Below are positions 19,248 through 28,181 of a DNA stretch of 64,000 nt, in pieces. The position numbers and the translations under genes were made by a program. Numbering within the stretch: the first letter of the stretch is position 1; each line of letters opens with the position of its first letter. Where the stretch lies: the NCBI GenBank assembly GCA_002733865.1, contig NVXM01000026.1, positions 248,001 to 312,000 of the forward strand. Direction: 5' to 3'. The notes beneath the pieces are model-generated. The model did no database searches and was not told the origin of the DNA. It saw nothing but the letters and a program-made list of their open reading frames with translations. Source of the DNA: Sphingopyxis sp. (lineage in GTDB: Bacteria; Pseudomonadota; Alphaproteobacteria; Sphingomonadales; Sphingomonadaceae).

Positions 19248-20453
19248 CTAGACGTCCTGAAAGTCCTGTCTTTTCGGCGATTTTATGGTTAAATAGCGGT
19301 CGAGAACGAGCGACAGGCCAGAGTAAAGCGCCGCCGCATAAATACCGTAGCTGATCGGCCCAAAAATCGTTGCCACCAGCAGGATCAGCAGCACGAGTCG
19401 CAGATCCGGCTGCAACAGCGCCAGAGGGCTCTTGTCCGGTCCCGTTTTCAGCAGCAGAAGATGCGCAAGCAATAGCGCAAAAACCACCAGATTTGGCGCT
19501 AAAGTCATCGCATCCGAAGCTCGCACGAGCAAAATGGCGACGCCGCTCGCAGCGAGCAAATCCAGCGCCTTGCTGGTCCAGTCGCGCCCCTTCACCCGAT
19601 TGTCAAACTGCGTGAGAGACGCGCGGGTCAGTTGCGCCACGCTGCCCAGCAGCAACAGCACGAGAGCAGGAATGGAAGAACCAAACACTGCCGTCACGAC
19701 CGCGATCAACCCGGAAATAATCGTAAAAATCTGAAGATATTGGGGTGCGGATGGCTTTGCCCAGAGCCTGGGAAGACTGCGCTTGATCAGCGGTCGCAAC
19801 AGAAAGCGGTTGAGAAAATTGTCCTTGTGCGCCGGCATCTCTTTCAATTTGCGCCGCGTGAATTGCGCCGCGCTGATTTCGCTCTGAATATGCGCGATCG
19901 CGCCCGCCCCCATCCGGCGATCCGAGATGATCGCGCGCGGACAATCCGCCTGCACCGCAGTTCTGAGCAGCGCCGAGCCGATCTCCCAATCATCCGGAAT
20001 ATCAATCATGGCCACCAGCCGCGATGCCTTGAGCGAAACAATGCCCAGCCAGCGCTGGTTGAGGTCGATCCGCTCGAATTCCTGATATTCATCGGCGTGC
20101 AGAACCGTAAACAGCAATTCCTGCGGCGCAGCGCTCAACTGCTCGACAATCGCGTCATTTGGCAGGATACCGTCGGCGATATAGACCAGATGATCCTGAT
20201 CGCTGGCATATTGTACCAGGTCACTGGGGCTGCGGACATATTCCGCGTCGAGCCCCTGCTGTTTCATCTCATCGATTTTCTGCAACAAGGCACCATGGGT
20301 GACCGGGCAGAGAAAGATAAATTTCTCGCAGCCAAAGCGCTGCGCGGCATTGACCTGCAAATCCAGCAATGTGCCGGCGAACAACGGCAACAGGGCAATC
20401 GGCCCGTGTCCGTCGAGATCGTCTTTTGCCAGAGAAATCAGTGCCAGTTTCAC
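19248..20453 (-). CDS. Membrane protein of unknown function with nucleotidyltransferase-like N-terminal half
   Basis: I do not recognise this 401-residue protein with certainty. The N-terminal ~210 residues (GTG start, MKLALISLAKDDLDGHGPIA) look like an alpha/beta sugar-phosphate nucleotidyltransferase-like fold, with LVYIADGILPND in the position of a metal-binding loop. The C-terminal half has about five or six TM segments (about residues 240-390). The overall layout recalls bifunctional cytidylyltransferase/CDP-alcohol phosphotransferase proteins, but the CDP-alcohol signature DGxxARxxxxxxxxGxxxD is not intact (LGSVAQ at the best-aligned place). It sits between the HPt-like and DUF2336 genes on the same strand. 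A membrane-associated, perhaps catalytically altered, enzyme is possible; function is unknown. Confidence 0.75.
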   Translation of the reverse strand: MKLALISLAKDDLDGHGPIALLPLFAGTLLDLQVNAAQRFGCEKFIFLCPVTHGALLQKIDEMKQQGLDAEYVRSPSDLVQYASDQDHLVYIADGILPNDAIVEQLSAAPQELLFTVLHADEYQEFERIDLNQRWLGIVSLKASRLVAMIDIPDDWEIGSALLRTAVQADCPRAIISDRRMGAGAIAHIQSEISAAQFTRRKLKEMPAHKDNFLNRFLLRPLIKRSLPRLWAKPSAPQYLQIFTIISGLIAVVTAVFGSSIPALVLLLLGSVAQLTRASLTQFDNRVKGRDWTSKALDLLAASGVAILLVRASDAMTLAPNLVVFALLLAHLLLLKTGPDKSPLALLQPDLRLVLLILLVATIFGPISYGIYAAALYSGLSLVLDRYLTIKSPKRQDFQDV

Positions 20454-20573
20454 AAATATTGGGGTCCCGAACCATGAACAGAAAATATGTTCCCGTCCAT
20501 AGATGGTGGCGTCCGGTCATGCCAAGCGATATTCTGGTGAAACGGGCGGGATCAGCGGTGCAGAACCCCGCTA

Positions 20574-20891
20574 TCAGTCCCGATGAGCCTCGATCGCCGA
20601 AACAGCGCGCTGCAATTTCCGCAAGATCACCGGATCACCGGGCGCAGAGTGGGCGGCTTCATCGGCAAGCTGCAGAATATTCGTCGCCGAGAAACTCGCA
20701 GCGAGCCCCTTCAGGCGCCACGCGGCATATTCCCAGTTGGCATCACAGCGGGCCCGGCTGAGCAAATCAACCTGTCGCTTCGCACTTTCCAGAAACGCAG
20801 CACGCAGCTCCGCAATAAGCGACTGGTCGTCCCCCACTGCAGCCGTCAGAGCGGCATCCAGAGCCCCGTAATCAAATGACATCCCCGCCAT
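20574..20891 (-). CDS. HPt-like protein lacking the phosphoacceptor histidine
   Basis: The 105-residue protein has the length and helical pattern of a stand-alone histidine phosphotransfer domain. The region YAAWRLKGLAASFSATNI aligns with the HPt signature AHxLKGxAxxxGA, but the phosphorylated His is replaced by Trp58 (codon TGG, checked on the minus strand). It cannot carry phosphate in the usual way; it could bind receiver domains as a decoy or adaptor (inference). A second possible start, MSFDYG, is at 20882. It is the first gene of a minus-strand group with the membrane protein, DUF2336 protein and kinase-like protein, and is divergent from the coiled-coil gene. Confidence 0.8.
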   Translation of the reverse strand: MAGMSFDYGALDAALTAAVGDDQSLIAELRAAFLESAKRQVDLLSRARCDANWEYAAWRLKGLAASFSATNILQLADEAAHSAPGDPVILRKLQRAVSAIEAHRD

Positions 20892-20945
20892 TTACACATC
20901 TTGTGGTTAAGTTATGGTTTCCATGATCCGAGATTGTGGTAGACT

Positions 20946-23288
20946 ATGACTATGGCAGGTGACTCTAAGATAATCGGGATGTGGCGCGACCGGGACGAAA
21001 GTCCGGACGACGACCAGGCAGAAGCAACCGCAAGCTCGGATCACGAGGCGCCGGACGGGGAAGCCGGTCAAGCCGATTTTACCGCAGAAAATCAGCAAAA
21101 TAGCGACGAATATACGGAAGAAGACTGGGGTCATTATGCCGATGATGCCGGGCTGGATCCGTCCCGCTCCCGTCGCATGCCACTGCTGCTGTCAGCCTTG
21201 GTAGGTGCCTGCTGGACCGGATTTTTCCTGTGGGCCAATCGCGACATTTTTACAACAATGCCAACGCCAAAGGCCGGCATTGACCTGCTGACCCAATGGT
21301 GCCTGCCGATCATCACGATAGGGATCGCTTATCTGCTCTATATGCGGAACAGCACCCGGGAAGCGAACCGTTTCGCCGAAGTCGGACAGTCGCTGCGCAC
21401 CGAGTCCGAATTGCTCGAAACCCGTCTGAAGACCGTCAACAACGAACTCAGCGTCGCCCGCGAATTTCTCAGTCAGGAAAGCCGCGAACTGGAGTCGCTG
21501 GGGCAACAGTCTGCCAGCAAGCTCACCACCGCTGCCAGCTTGATCAAAAAGTCCCTGGACGATGGTCTGGGCAAGATGCAGAAGCTCGACGAAGTGGGCG
21601 GCACCGCCTTCAACAATCTCGAGCAGCTGCGCGAACATTTGCCGGTCGTGATCAACACCGCCAAGGATGTGACCAACCAGATCGGCAATGCCGGACGCAC
21701 CGCCCAGACCGAAATGACGGCCATGGTAGCTACCCTCAAGAAAATCGCCGAAGCCGGAACCAGTGCAGAGGAAAGCATCGAGTCCCTGACCCGCAAATCC
21801 GTTCTCGCGGCGGAAAAACTGGCGGTTGAAGCAGAGCGCATCAAGATCAGCCTGGCGGAACAGCTGAACGAAGCGGAAGCCGGCTCTGTGGAGCTGGCCA
21901 GCCTGTTGCAGACGACGACGGCCCAAACCATCGGGGCGATCCACGAGACGCGCGCACAGCTCGCTACCGACGCATCAGAATCGGCGACCGCGATGCGGGC
22001 CGAACTGGACGCGCTCGAAGCAGCCCTGGCCAATGCGGGTACGGTAGCTGACAGCGAAGAAGCCCGCTTGAAAGCGCTGGCAGATAATTTGAACCAGAAT
22101 ATTTCCGACATCGTCGAAAATATGAAAAACCTGGATGATGAGAGTGGCGAAAAGACCGCCAAGCTGGCCTTTGCGATGAACGCGATGGAACAGAATAGCG
22201 CCGCTCTGCAGCAGTCGCTCGAGAACGGCTATGGCGTCGCCGATGGCATGATCGAACGCATGGAGAGCCTGCTCATCGCCCTCGACAGCAGCGCTCGCGA
22301 AATGGACGAGACCCTGCCTGCTGCCTTTGAACGGGTTTCTGAAAAATCGCAGGAAAGCCTGGCGCTATACAGCCAGATCGCCCGCGAAGCCCGCAAGGCA
22401 CAGGAAGATGCGGGACGCGTCGCCCAGCAAGTCGCCCAAACCGACCATTCGATCAGCGAACAGCAGCAGCAAATGCGCAGGCTGCGCGAAACTGGCGACG
22501 AGGCCAGCCAGTCCATTGTCCAGCAGATTGCCGATATTTCAGAAGCCATCCAGACGGTCCGAACCGAAAATGAAGCACTCGCCGAAAGCGCTGGCGAAAA
22601 AATGATCAGCGCTCTGCTGCGGGTAAAGGAAACCGCGGAACAGGCGTCCGAACATTCCCGTCAGGCGCTGGAAAACTCGATCGCCGGCTCCAGCGAAGCC
22701 TTCGAGAAAATGAGCGAAGATGCCCTGAACCGGATCATCGATGACAAGATCGCCTCCATCGCGCCGAAACTGGAAAAGGCTGTGTCCAGCGCGGTAGCAA
22801 CGACCGAAACGACCGCTGCGCATCTTGCCGAGCAACTCGCTGCGATCGAGGACATGACCATCAAACTGGAACAGCGTATTCTGTTCGCCAGGGAAAAGGC
22901 CGAGCAGAGCAGCGACGAGAATTTCACGCGGCGCGTGGCGCAGCTCACAGAGTCGCTGAATTCAATCTCGATCGATGTCGGCAAAATCCTGTCCAACGAC
23001 GTCACCGATATGGAATGGGCGGCCTATCTGAAGGGCGACCGCGGCATTTTCACCCGGCGGGCGGTTCGTCTGCTTGACAGCAGTGAAGTACGCGAAATCC
23101 TGGCCCAATATTCCGGCAATGACGAATTCCGGGAGCATGTGAACCGCTATATCCATGATTTCGAAGCGATGCTGCGCGGCGTTCTCGCCACGCGCGACGG
23201 CAGCGCGGTCAGTGTGACCTTGCTGTCATCCGACGTCGGAAAGCTCTACGTCGCTCTGGCGCAGGCGATTGAGCGCTTGCGCAGCTAG
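20946..23288 (+). CDS. Two-TM, long coiled-coil protein (TipN-like layout)
   Basis: The 780-residue protein has an acidic N-terminal tail (about 1-75, rich in D/E), a TM segment at about 78-98 (LLLSALVGACWTGFFLWA), a second at about 111-132 (CLPIITIGIAYLLYM), and then some 500 residues of near-continuous heptad-like, A/E/Q/K-rich helix (about 140-670). A compact C-terminal domain follows (GDRGIFTRRAVRLLDSSEVR). Two N-terminal TM segments with a long cytoplasmic coiled coil are the layout of the Caulobacter polarity factor TipN; I could not establish homology by sequence. It also recalls methyl-accepting or SMC-like helices by composition but lacks their signatures. It is divergent from the HPt-like gene with 54 nt between starts. 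Confidence 0.8.
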   Translation: MTMAGDSKIIGMWRDRDESPDDDQAEATASSDHEAPDGEAGQADFTAENQQNSDEYTEEDWGHYADDAGLDPSRSRRMPLLLSALVGACWTGFFLWANRDIFTTMPTPKAGIDLLTQWCLPIITIGIAYLLYMRNSTREANRFAEVGQSLRTESELLETRLKTVNNELSVAREFLSQESRELESLGQQSASKLTTAASLIKKSLDDGLGKMQKLDEVGGTAFNNLEQLREHLPVVINTAKDVTNQIGNAGRTAQTEMTAMVATLKKIAEAGTSAEESIESLTRKSVLAAEKLAVEAERIKISLAEQLNEAEAGSVELASLLQTTTAQTIGAIHETRAQLATDASESATAMRAELDALEAALANAGTVADSEEARLKALADNLNQNISDIVENMKNLDDESGEKTAKLAFAMNAMEQNSAALQQSLENGYGVADGMIERMESLLIALDSSAREMDETLPAAFERVSEKSQESLALYSQIAREARKAQEDAGRVAQQVAQTDHSISEQQQQMRRLRETGDEASQSIVQQIADISEAIQTVRTENEALAESAGEKMISALLRVKETAEQASEHSRQALENSIAGSSEAFEKMSEDALNRIIDDKIASIAPKLEKAVSSAVATTETTAAHLAEQLAAIEDMTIKLEQRILFAREKAEQSSDENFTRRVAQLTESLNSISIDVGKILSNDVTDMEWAAYLKGDRGIFTRRAVRLLDSSEVREILAQYSGNDEFREHVNRYIHDFEAMLRGVLATRDGSAVSVTLLSSDVGKLYVALAQAIERLRS

Positions 23289-23290
23289 CA

Positions 23291-23575
23291 TCAGATGCTC
23301 TGCATCCGATCGCGGCTGTTGAAGAAATCGATCGTGTCCATATCGATCCAGCCATAGATATAATTCAGATAGAAAATAGCAAAGGCCGCTGTCGCCAGCA
23401 GCGTTGTCCGCAACAGGATCCGCCACGGGCGAAAATTGACCGGCGCGCCATCCGACTGGCCCTTGATCATTTGTTCTCCGGTCTCGTGGTGGCTGCGAAT
23501 GCCGATCGGCAGGATGATGAACAAAGCCGTCACCCAGAACAGCACGTAGATCGCGAAGACCGAATAGAGCTGCAT
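23291..23575 (-). CDS. DUF1467 family membrane protein
   Basis: This 94-residue inner-membrane protein has two TM segments (YSVFAIYVLFWVTALFIIL and LLRTTLLATAAFAIFYLN) linked by a short loop with the conserved HHETGEQ. It matches the DUF1467 family, which in alphaproteobacteria commonly follows the RNase J gene. It begins 6 nt after the rnj stop and is the last gene of the nuo-birA-coaX-rnj transcript. Function is unknown. Confidence 0.9.
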   Translation of the reverse strand: MQLYSVFAIYVLFWVTALFIILPIGIRSHHETGEQMIKGQSDGAPVNFRPWRILLRTTLLATAAFAIFYLNYIYGWIDMDTIDFFNSRDRMQSI

Positions 23576-23581
23576 GGCCTG

Positions 23582-25222
23582 CTAAGCCTCTACAGTGAGC
23601 ACCGAAACGATCGGTTTCTTGCCCGTCCACTCGGTCGCGCTGCGACGGACAAGCAAACGGATCGCTTCGTTGAACTTGTCGATATCACCAACCGGTTTGG
23701 AATATTTGCTGACAATATTGTCGACAACCTCATCGAGAAAATCTTCTTCGTCTTCCTCGAGCGGCACGCCATGCATTTTGAGCACAGGCTCGCCAAAAAT
23801 CTTGCCCTTCTGGTCCAGACCGATCGCTACAGAAATCATCCCGTTATGCGCGGTCTTGCGGCGGTCGTTCAGGGTTTTTCCGTCAGCCGGGATGATCACA
23901 TCGCCATCGACGACAAGCCGACCGGTCCGCTCTTGCCCCAATATCTTCGGTCCCTTGGGAGCGAGCCTTACAACATCGCCATTCTGCTGGAAAATGGCTT
24001 TTGGAATGCCCTGCTCCAGACCGAAAGCGACCTGGCTTTTCATATGGCGGATTTCGCCATGGACCGGCACCAATATCTCCGGCTTGATCCATTGGTACAT
24101 TTGCGCGAGTTCGGGACGACCGGGATGACCCGAAACATGGATATGTTCCTGCCGCTCGGTAATCATCACCACACCCTTGGCGGCGAGTTGATTCTGAATG
24201 CGGCCAATTGCAATTTCATTGCCGGGAATCTGCTTTGACGAAAACAGCACATGATCGCCTTCGGACAGCTTGATCTGATGGCTGTCCCCGGCAATGCGGC
24301 CGAGCGCTGCCCGCGCCTCACCCTGTCCGCCAGTCGCGATGATCATCACATCGCCACGTGGCAGGCTCATTGCCTCCTGGAAATCGATCGTTGGCGGAAA
24401 ATCCTTGAGATAGCCGTTTTCCCGGCAATTCTCGATAATGCGGTCGAGCGACCGGCCTGCAACGCACAGCTTGCGGCCGGCATGGATCGCGACCTCGCCC
24501 AGAGTCTGCAGGCGAGCGGCATTGGAGGCAAAAGTCGTCACCACTACACGGGTGTCGATATCTTCGACAACCCGCATCAGGTTACGGCGCACTTCGCCTT
24601 CGGATCCGGACGCCTTGTCATTGAAGACATTGGTCGAATCGCAGACCATGGCAAGAATGCCCTCGTCACCGATTTTCTTAAGCTGTTCCGGTGTCGACGG
24701 CACACCCAGAACCGGCTCGTCGTCCAGCTTCCAGTCACCGGTATGGAAAATCCGGCCATAAGGCGTGTCGATCAGCATCGCATTGCCTTCGGCAATAGAG
24801 TGGGCAATCGGCAGATAGCGGAAGCCAAACGGCCCGAGATCAAAACTGCCCTCATTGGGAATGATATTGAGCTCTACCTCATTCTCCAGACCGACCTCTT
24901 CCAGCTTGCGCCGGATCAGACCAGCGGTGAACGGCGTGGCGAACAGCGGCACATCCAGATCAGCGGCAAAATAGGGCACCGCGCCGATATGATCCTCATG
25001 GCCGTGGGTCAGCACGATGCCGAGCAGATCCTTGCGGTTCTTTTCGATAAATTCGAGGTCCGGCAGAATCAGGTCAATGCCCGGATAGCTTGGATCGGCA
25101 AAGGTCATGCCGAGATCGACCATCACCCATTTGCCATCACAGCCGTAGAGATTTACATTCATGCCGATTTCGCCGGACCCGCCAAGGGCCAGGAAAAGCA
25201 GTTCTTTTTTAGGTTTTGTCAT
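23582..25222 (-). CDS. rnj: Ribonuclease J
   Basis: The 546-residue metallo-beta-lactamase/beta-CASP ribonuclease takes part in 5'-3' exo- and endonucleolytic RNA decay. It shows [19 protein letters not shown], the zinc motif [15 protein letters not shown], the FHTGDWKLD segment, beta-CASP motifs including [16 protein letters not shown], and [11 protein letters not shown]. Its ATG overlaps the coaX stop by ATGA. The length matches alphaproteobacterial RNase J. Confidence 0.96.
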   Translation of the reverse strand: MTKPKKELLFLALGGSGEIGMNVNLYGCDGKWVMVDLGMTFADPSYPGIDLILPDLEFIEKNRKDLLGIVLTHGHEDHIGAVPYFAADLDVPLFATPFTAGLIRRKLEEVGLENEVELNIIPNEGSFDLGPFGFRYLPIAHSIAEGNAMLIDTPYGRIFHTGDWKLDDEPVLGVPSTPEQLKKIGDEGILAMVCDSTNVFNDKASGSEGEVRRNLMRVVEDIDTRVVVTTFASNAARLQTLGEVAIHAGRKLCVAGRSLDRIIENCRENGYLKDFPPTIDFQEAMSLPRGDVMIIATGGQGEARAALGRIAGDSHQIKLSEGDHVLFSSKQIPGNEIAIGRIQNQLAAKGVVMITERQEHIHVSGHPGRPELAQMYQWIKPEILVPVHGEIRHMKSQVAFGLEQGIPKAIFQQNGDVVRLAPKGPKILGQERTGRLVVDGDVIIPADGKTLNDRRKTAHNGMISVAIGLDQKGKIFGEPVLKMHGVPLEEDEEDFLDEVVDNIVSKYSKPVGDIDKFNEAIRLLVRRSATEWTGKKPIVSVLTVEA

Positions 25223-26001
25223 GAAGCGTTTGTTGCTCGCTGATAGAGGATATGCAGTCCCTGAAGAGTCAGGTCTGCTTCCAGATGATCGAATACATCT
25301 GTATGTTCGTCAAAAAGTACGGCTAACCCGCCGGTAGCAATGATTTTCGTGGGACGACCGATTTGTTCTTTGGTCCGGGCAACCAGCCCCTCGATCATCG
25401 CCACATAGCCCCAGAAAATGCCGATTAGCATCTGGCTTTCCGTGGTGGTGCCGATAACATTGTCATCTTCGGGAGATTCCAGAGCGATACGCGGCAATTG
25501 GGCGGTCTTGCCGACCAGTGCATCGAGCGACAGGTTGATGCCGGGCGCGATAATGCCGCCCTTATAGGCACCTTCATAGTCGGCGACATCAAAAGTGGTC
25601 GCCGTGCCGAAATCGATAATCACGATATCCTGCCTGTATTTTTCGTGCGCCGCGATGACATTTAGCGCGCGATCGGCGCCGACACTGTCAGGTTGTTCGA
25701 CATCAAGGGCGATGCCCCATTCCGCTGTACCGCGGCCCGCTACCAGCGGCACCACGCCAAAATATTTCTCGGATAATACGGTCAGGTTATGCAGTGCACG
25801 GGGTACGACCGTGCCGATGATAACGGCGTCTACCGCGTTCAGTTCCAGGCCTTCCAGCTCCAGAAGCTGCCGCAGCCAGACGACATATTCGTCCGCTGTG
25901 CGCCGCGCATCGGTTGCGATCCGCCAGCGCGCACGAATATCATCGCCGTCAAAGAGGGCGAAGACAACATTGGTATTTCCGGCATCAATGGCCAAAAGCA
26001 T
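25219..26001 (-). CDS. coaX: Type III pantothenate kinase
   Basis: The 260-residue ASKHA-fold kinase phosphorylates pantothenate, the first committed step of CoA synthesis. Motifs seen are [19 protein letters not shown] (phosphate 1 loop), [17 protein letters not shown] (substrate and dimer region) and [15 protein letters not shown] (phosphate 2 loop). The length fits CoaX. It begins 15 nt after the birA stop and overlaps rnj by ATGA. Confidence 0.96.
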   Translation of the reverse strand: MLLAIDAGNTNVVFALFDGDDIRARWRIATDARRTADEYVVWLRQLLELEGLELNAVDAVIIGTVVPRALHNLTVLSEKYFGVVPLVAGRGTAEWGIALDVEQPDSVGADRALNVIAAHEKYRQDIVIIDFGTATTFDVADYEGAYKGGIIAPGINLSLDALVGKTAQLPRIALESPEDDNVIGTTTESQMLIGIFWGYVAMIEGLVARTKEQIGRPTKIIATGGLAVLFDEHTDVFDHLEADLTLQGLHILYQRATNAS

Positions 26002-26016
26002 GGGCGAATCGTCTTT

Positions 26017-26730
26017 CTATGCGATGGAAATGTCACCAGCGTGTATTTCGATAAGCGTTCCGTCGGTTTTTCTCAAGCGCAGCGCTCCATCAGCTTTGAG
26101 ACCCGAAAATTCGCCGGTGATTTTCTCGCCGCCATCGTCGCTGGTAGTAATGGCCATTCCGACGGGGTGCGCCAGATTCTGCCATTGCTTCAATATTTCA
26201 GCCAGGCCAGCCTCCCGCCAAATAACAACATAGGCTTCAAATTCACGAGCCAATTGCTCCAGGAATCCGGCGGCGTCGATTGTCGCACCTTCCGCTGCCA
26301 GACTGTTGACGACGCGGCCCTCGACCTCCGGAGCAACCGCGATATTCACACCGATGCCAACGACCACCTGATCCTTGACCCGCTCCAGCAGGATTCCGCA
26401 AATCTTGGCGCCTGATACCAGAACGTCATTCGGCCATTTCAGCAGCATCGGGACGTCGGGCAGACAGCGGCGAATAGCGCTGTAAACCGACAGACCGGCG
26501 ACAAAAGACAGCGACGAAGGCGCAGGATCGCCGGGCTGAATATCAATCGCCGTACTGCAATAGAGGTTGCCCTTCGGGCTCTCCCATTTGCGACCTCGCC
26601 GCCCGATCCCGCCGGTTTGCACCTCGGCCCGCAGCCAGAACCCTTCCGGCACGCCGTCCTTCAGACACAGGGCCTTCATATCCGCATTGGTCGATGCGGT
26701 TTCGGCGACGGTCTCTATGACGATGGTCAG
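26017..26730 (-). CDS. birA: Biotin--[acetyl-CoA-carboxylase] ligase, start uncertain
   Basis: The catalytic domain of biotin protein ligase is clear: QTGGIGRRGRKWESPKGNLY (biotinoyl-AMP loop), LKWPNDVLVSGAKICGIL and VVGIGVNI, with no N-terminal DNA-binding domain, so it should not act as a repressor. The first ATG, at 26679, gives 220 residues but omits the conserved biotin-binding stretch ETVAETASTNAD, which is encoded in frame just upstream. No ATG, GTG or TTG precedes it before the nuoN stop. Translation may begin at a rare codon: CTG 26730 (overlapping the nuoN TGA, as listed), ATC 26724 or ATA 26718. If ATG 26679 is real, the enzyme lacks part of its active site. Confidence 0.88.
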   Translation of the reverse strand: MTIVIETVAETASTNADMKALCLKDGVPEGFWLRAEVQTGGIGRRGRKWESPKGNLYCSTAIDIQPGDPAPSSLSFVAGLSVYSAIRRCLPDVPMLLKWPNDVLVSGAKICGILLERVKDQVVVGIGVNIAVAPEVEGRVVNSLAAEGATIDAAGFLEQLAREFEAYVVIWREAGLAEILKQWQNLAHPVGMAITTSDDGGEKITGEFSGLKADGALRLRKTDGTLIEIHAGDISIA

Positions 26731-28181
26731 AAGAGCGCCACGGCCGCAGCGGCGGTAAGCGGCGCAATGAACGGAATTGTCAGATAGCCCAATGGCGAGA
26801 CAAATAGCGCCAGCAGCGCGATCAGTATATTTTCCGCCTTGTGGCTGGTCTTGGCAATCTGGTCAGCAGGATCATCGAAATAGATGATCTTGACGACCTT
26901 GATATAATAGAAGGCACCGATCACCGAAGCGGCAATACCGATGACCGCCAGCGGCAACATGCCGGCCGCTACAGCGGCATCAAATACCAGGAACTTGCCC
27001 CAGAAACCGAAGAGCGGCGGGATGCCGGCCAGCGAGAACATGAATACGGCGAAAGCCGCTGCCAGGCCGGGACGGGTTTGCGACAATCCGGCAAGACTGG
27101 ACAGACTTTCCAGAGGCTTGCCATCCTTGTCCCGCATTTCCAGCACGCAGATAAAGCTGCCCAGGGTCATCGCGACATAGACCGCCAGATAGAACATCAT
27201 CGCCGAAATACCGGCTGGCGTACCCGCTGCGAGGCCGATGAGCAGGAAGCCGACATTGTTGATCGAGCTATAGGCGAGCAGACGCTTGATATTCTGCTGG
27301 CCGATGGCCGCAACGGCACCGAGAATGATCGACGCCAGTGCGACGAAGACGATGATTTGCTGCCAAGCCGACGTCTGGCCACCAAAGGCCTCGATGATCA
27401 CCCGGGCAGTCAGGGCGACGGCGGCCACTTTCGGAGCGCTGGCAAAGAAGGCACTGACCGGAGTCGGCGCGCCTTCATAAACGTCAGGCGTCCACATATG
27501 GAACGGCACCGCACTGATCTTGAACGCAAGCCCGGAGAGCACCAGCACCAGACCGATCAATGGTCCTGTCGCCAGATCGCCGGTCAGCGCTTCGCCAATC
27601 ACGGTAAAACTGGTCGAACCGGCAAAGCCGTAGACCAGCGAAATACCGAACAGCAGCATCCCGCTGGCGAGAGCGCCGAGCACGAAATATTTCAGGCCGG
27701 CTTCCGAAGAACGAATGTCGGTGCGGATGAAGCTGGCGAGCACGTAAGCGGCCAGGCTGTTGAGTTCGAGACCGATATACAGCGTCATCATATCCGTCGC
27801 AGAGACCATCATGCCCATGCCGATAGTCGCAAACAGGATCAGGACCGGATATTCTGAGCGATATTTGCCGCCCGCCTGGAAGAAGCGCGGAGCGACAATC
27901 AGTGAGATGATCGCTGCCAGATAGATCAGGAATTTCGCCGAACTGCCGAACGCATCCATTCGGTAGAGCCCGTCAAAAGCATCCGCGCCACCCTTGAAAT
28001 CCGGGTTATGCGCCAGCACCATCAACAGCATCGACGCGCCAAACAGCGCGGCCACAGACAATATCGTGATCAGGCGAGCAGCCTTTTCCTGGCTCCACGC
28101 GGAGACCAGCAGCAGGATCAGGCTTGAAATGGTCAGAAAGACTTCCGGCGATACCAGCCAGAGAGAAGATGCAAGGTTCAT
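26727..28181 (-). CDS. nuoN: NADH-quinone oxidoreductase subunit N
   Basis: The 484-residue antiporter-like membrane subunit of complex I takes part in proton pumping. About 14 TM segments are visible, with the conserved YIGLELNSLAAYVLASF (TM5 Glu), FKISAVPFHMWTPDVYEGAPTP... region (TM7 Lys and loop) and KRLLAYSSINNVGFLL. It begins on a TAATG overlap with nuoM and its stop overlaps the likely birA start. Confidence 0.97.
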   Translation of the reverse strand: MNLASSLWLVSPEVFLTISSLILLLVSAWSQEKAARLITILSVAALFGASMLLMVLAHNPDFKGGADAFDGLYRMDAFGSSAKFLIYLAAIISLIVAPRFFQAGGKYRSEYPVLILFATIGMGMMVSATDMMTLYIGLELNSLAAYVLASFIRTDIRSSEAGLKYFVLGALASGMLLFGISLVYGFAGSTSFTVIGEALTGDLATGPLIGLVLVLSGLAFKISAVPFHMWTPDVYEGAPTPVSAFFASAPKVAAVALTARVIIEAFGGQTSAWQQIIVFVALASIILGAVAAIGQQNIKRLLAYSSINNVGFLLIGLAAGTPAGISAMMFYLAVYVAMTLGSFICVLEMRDKDGKPLESLSSLAGLSQTRPGLAAAFAVFMFSLAGIPPLFGFWGKFLVFDAAVAAGMLPLAVIGIAASVIGAFYYIKVVKIIYFDDPADQIAKTSHKAENILIALLALFVSPLGYLTIPFIAPLTAAAAVALF

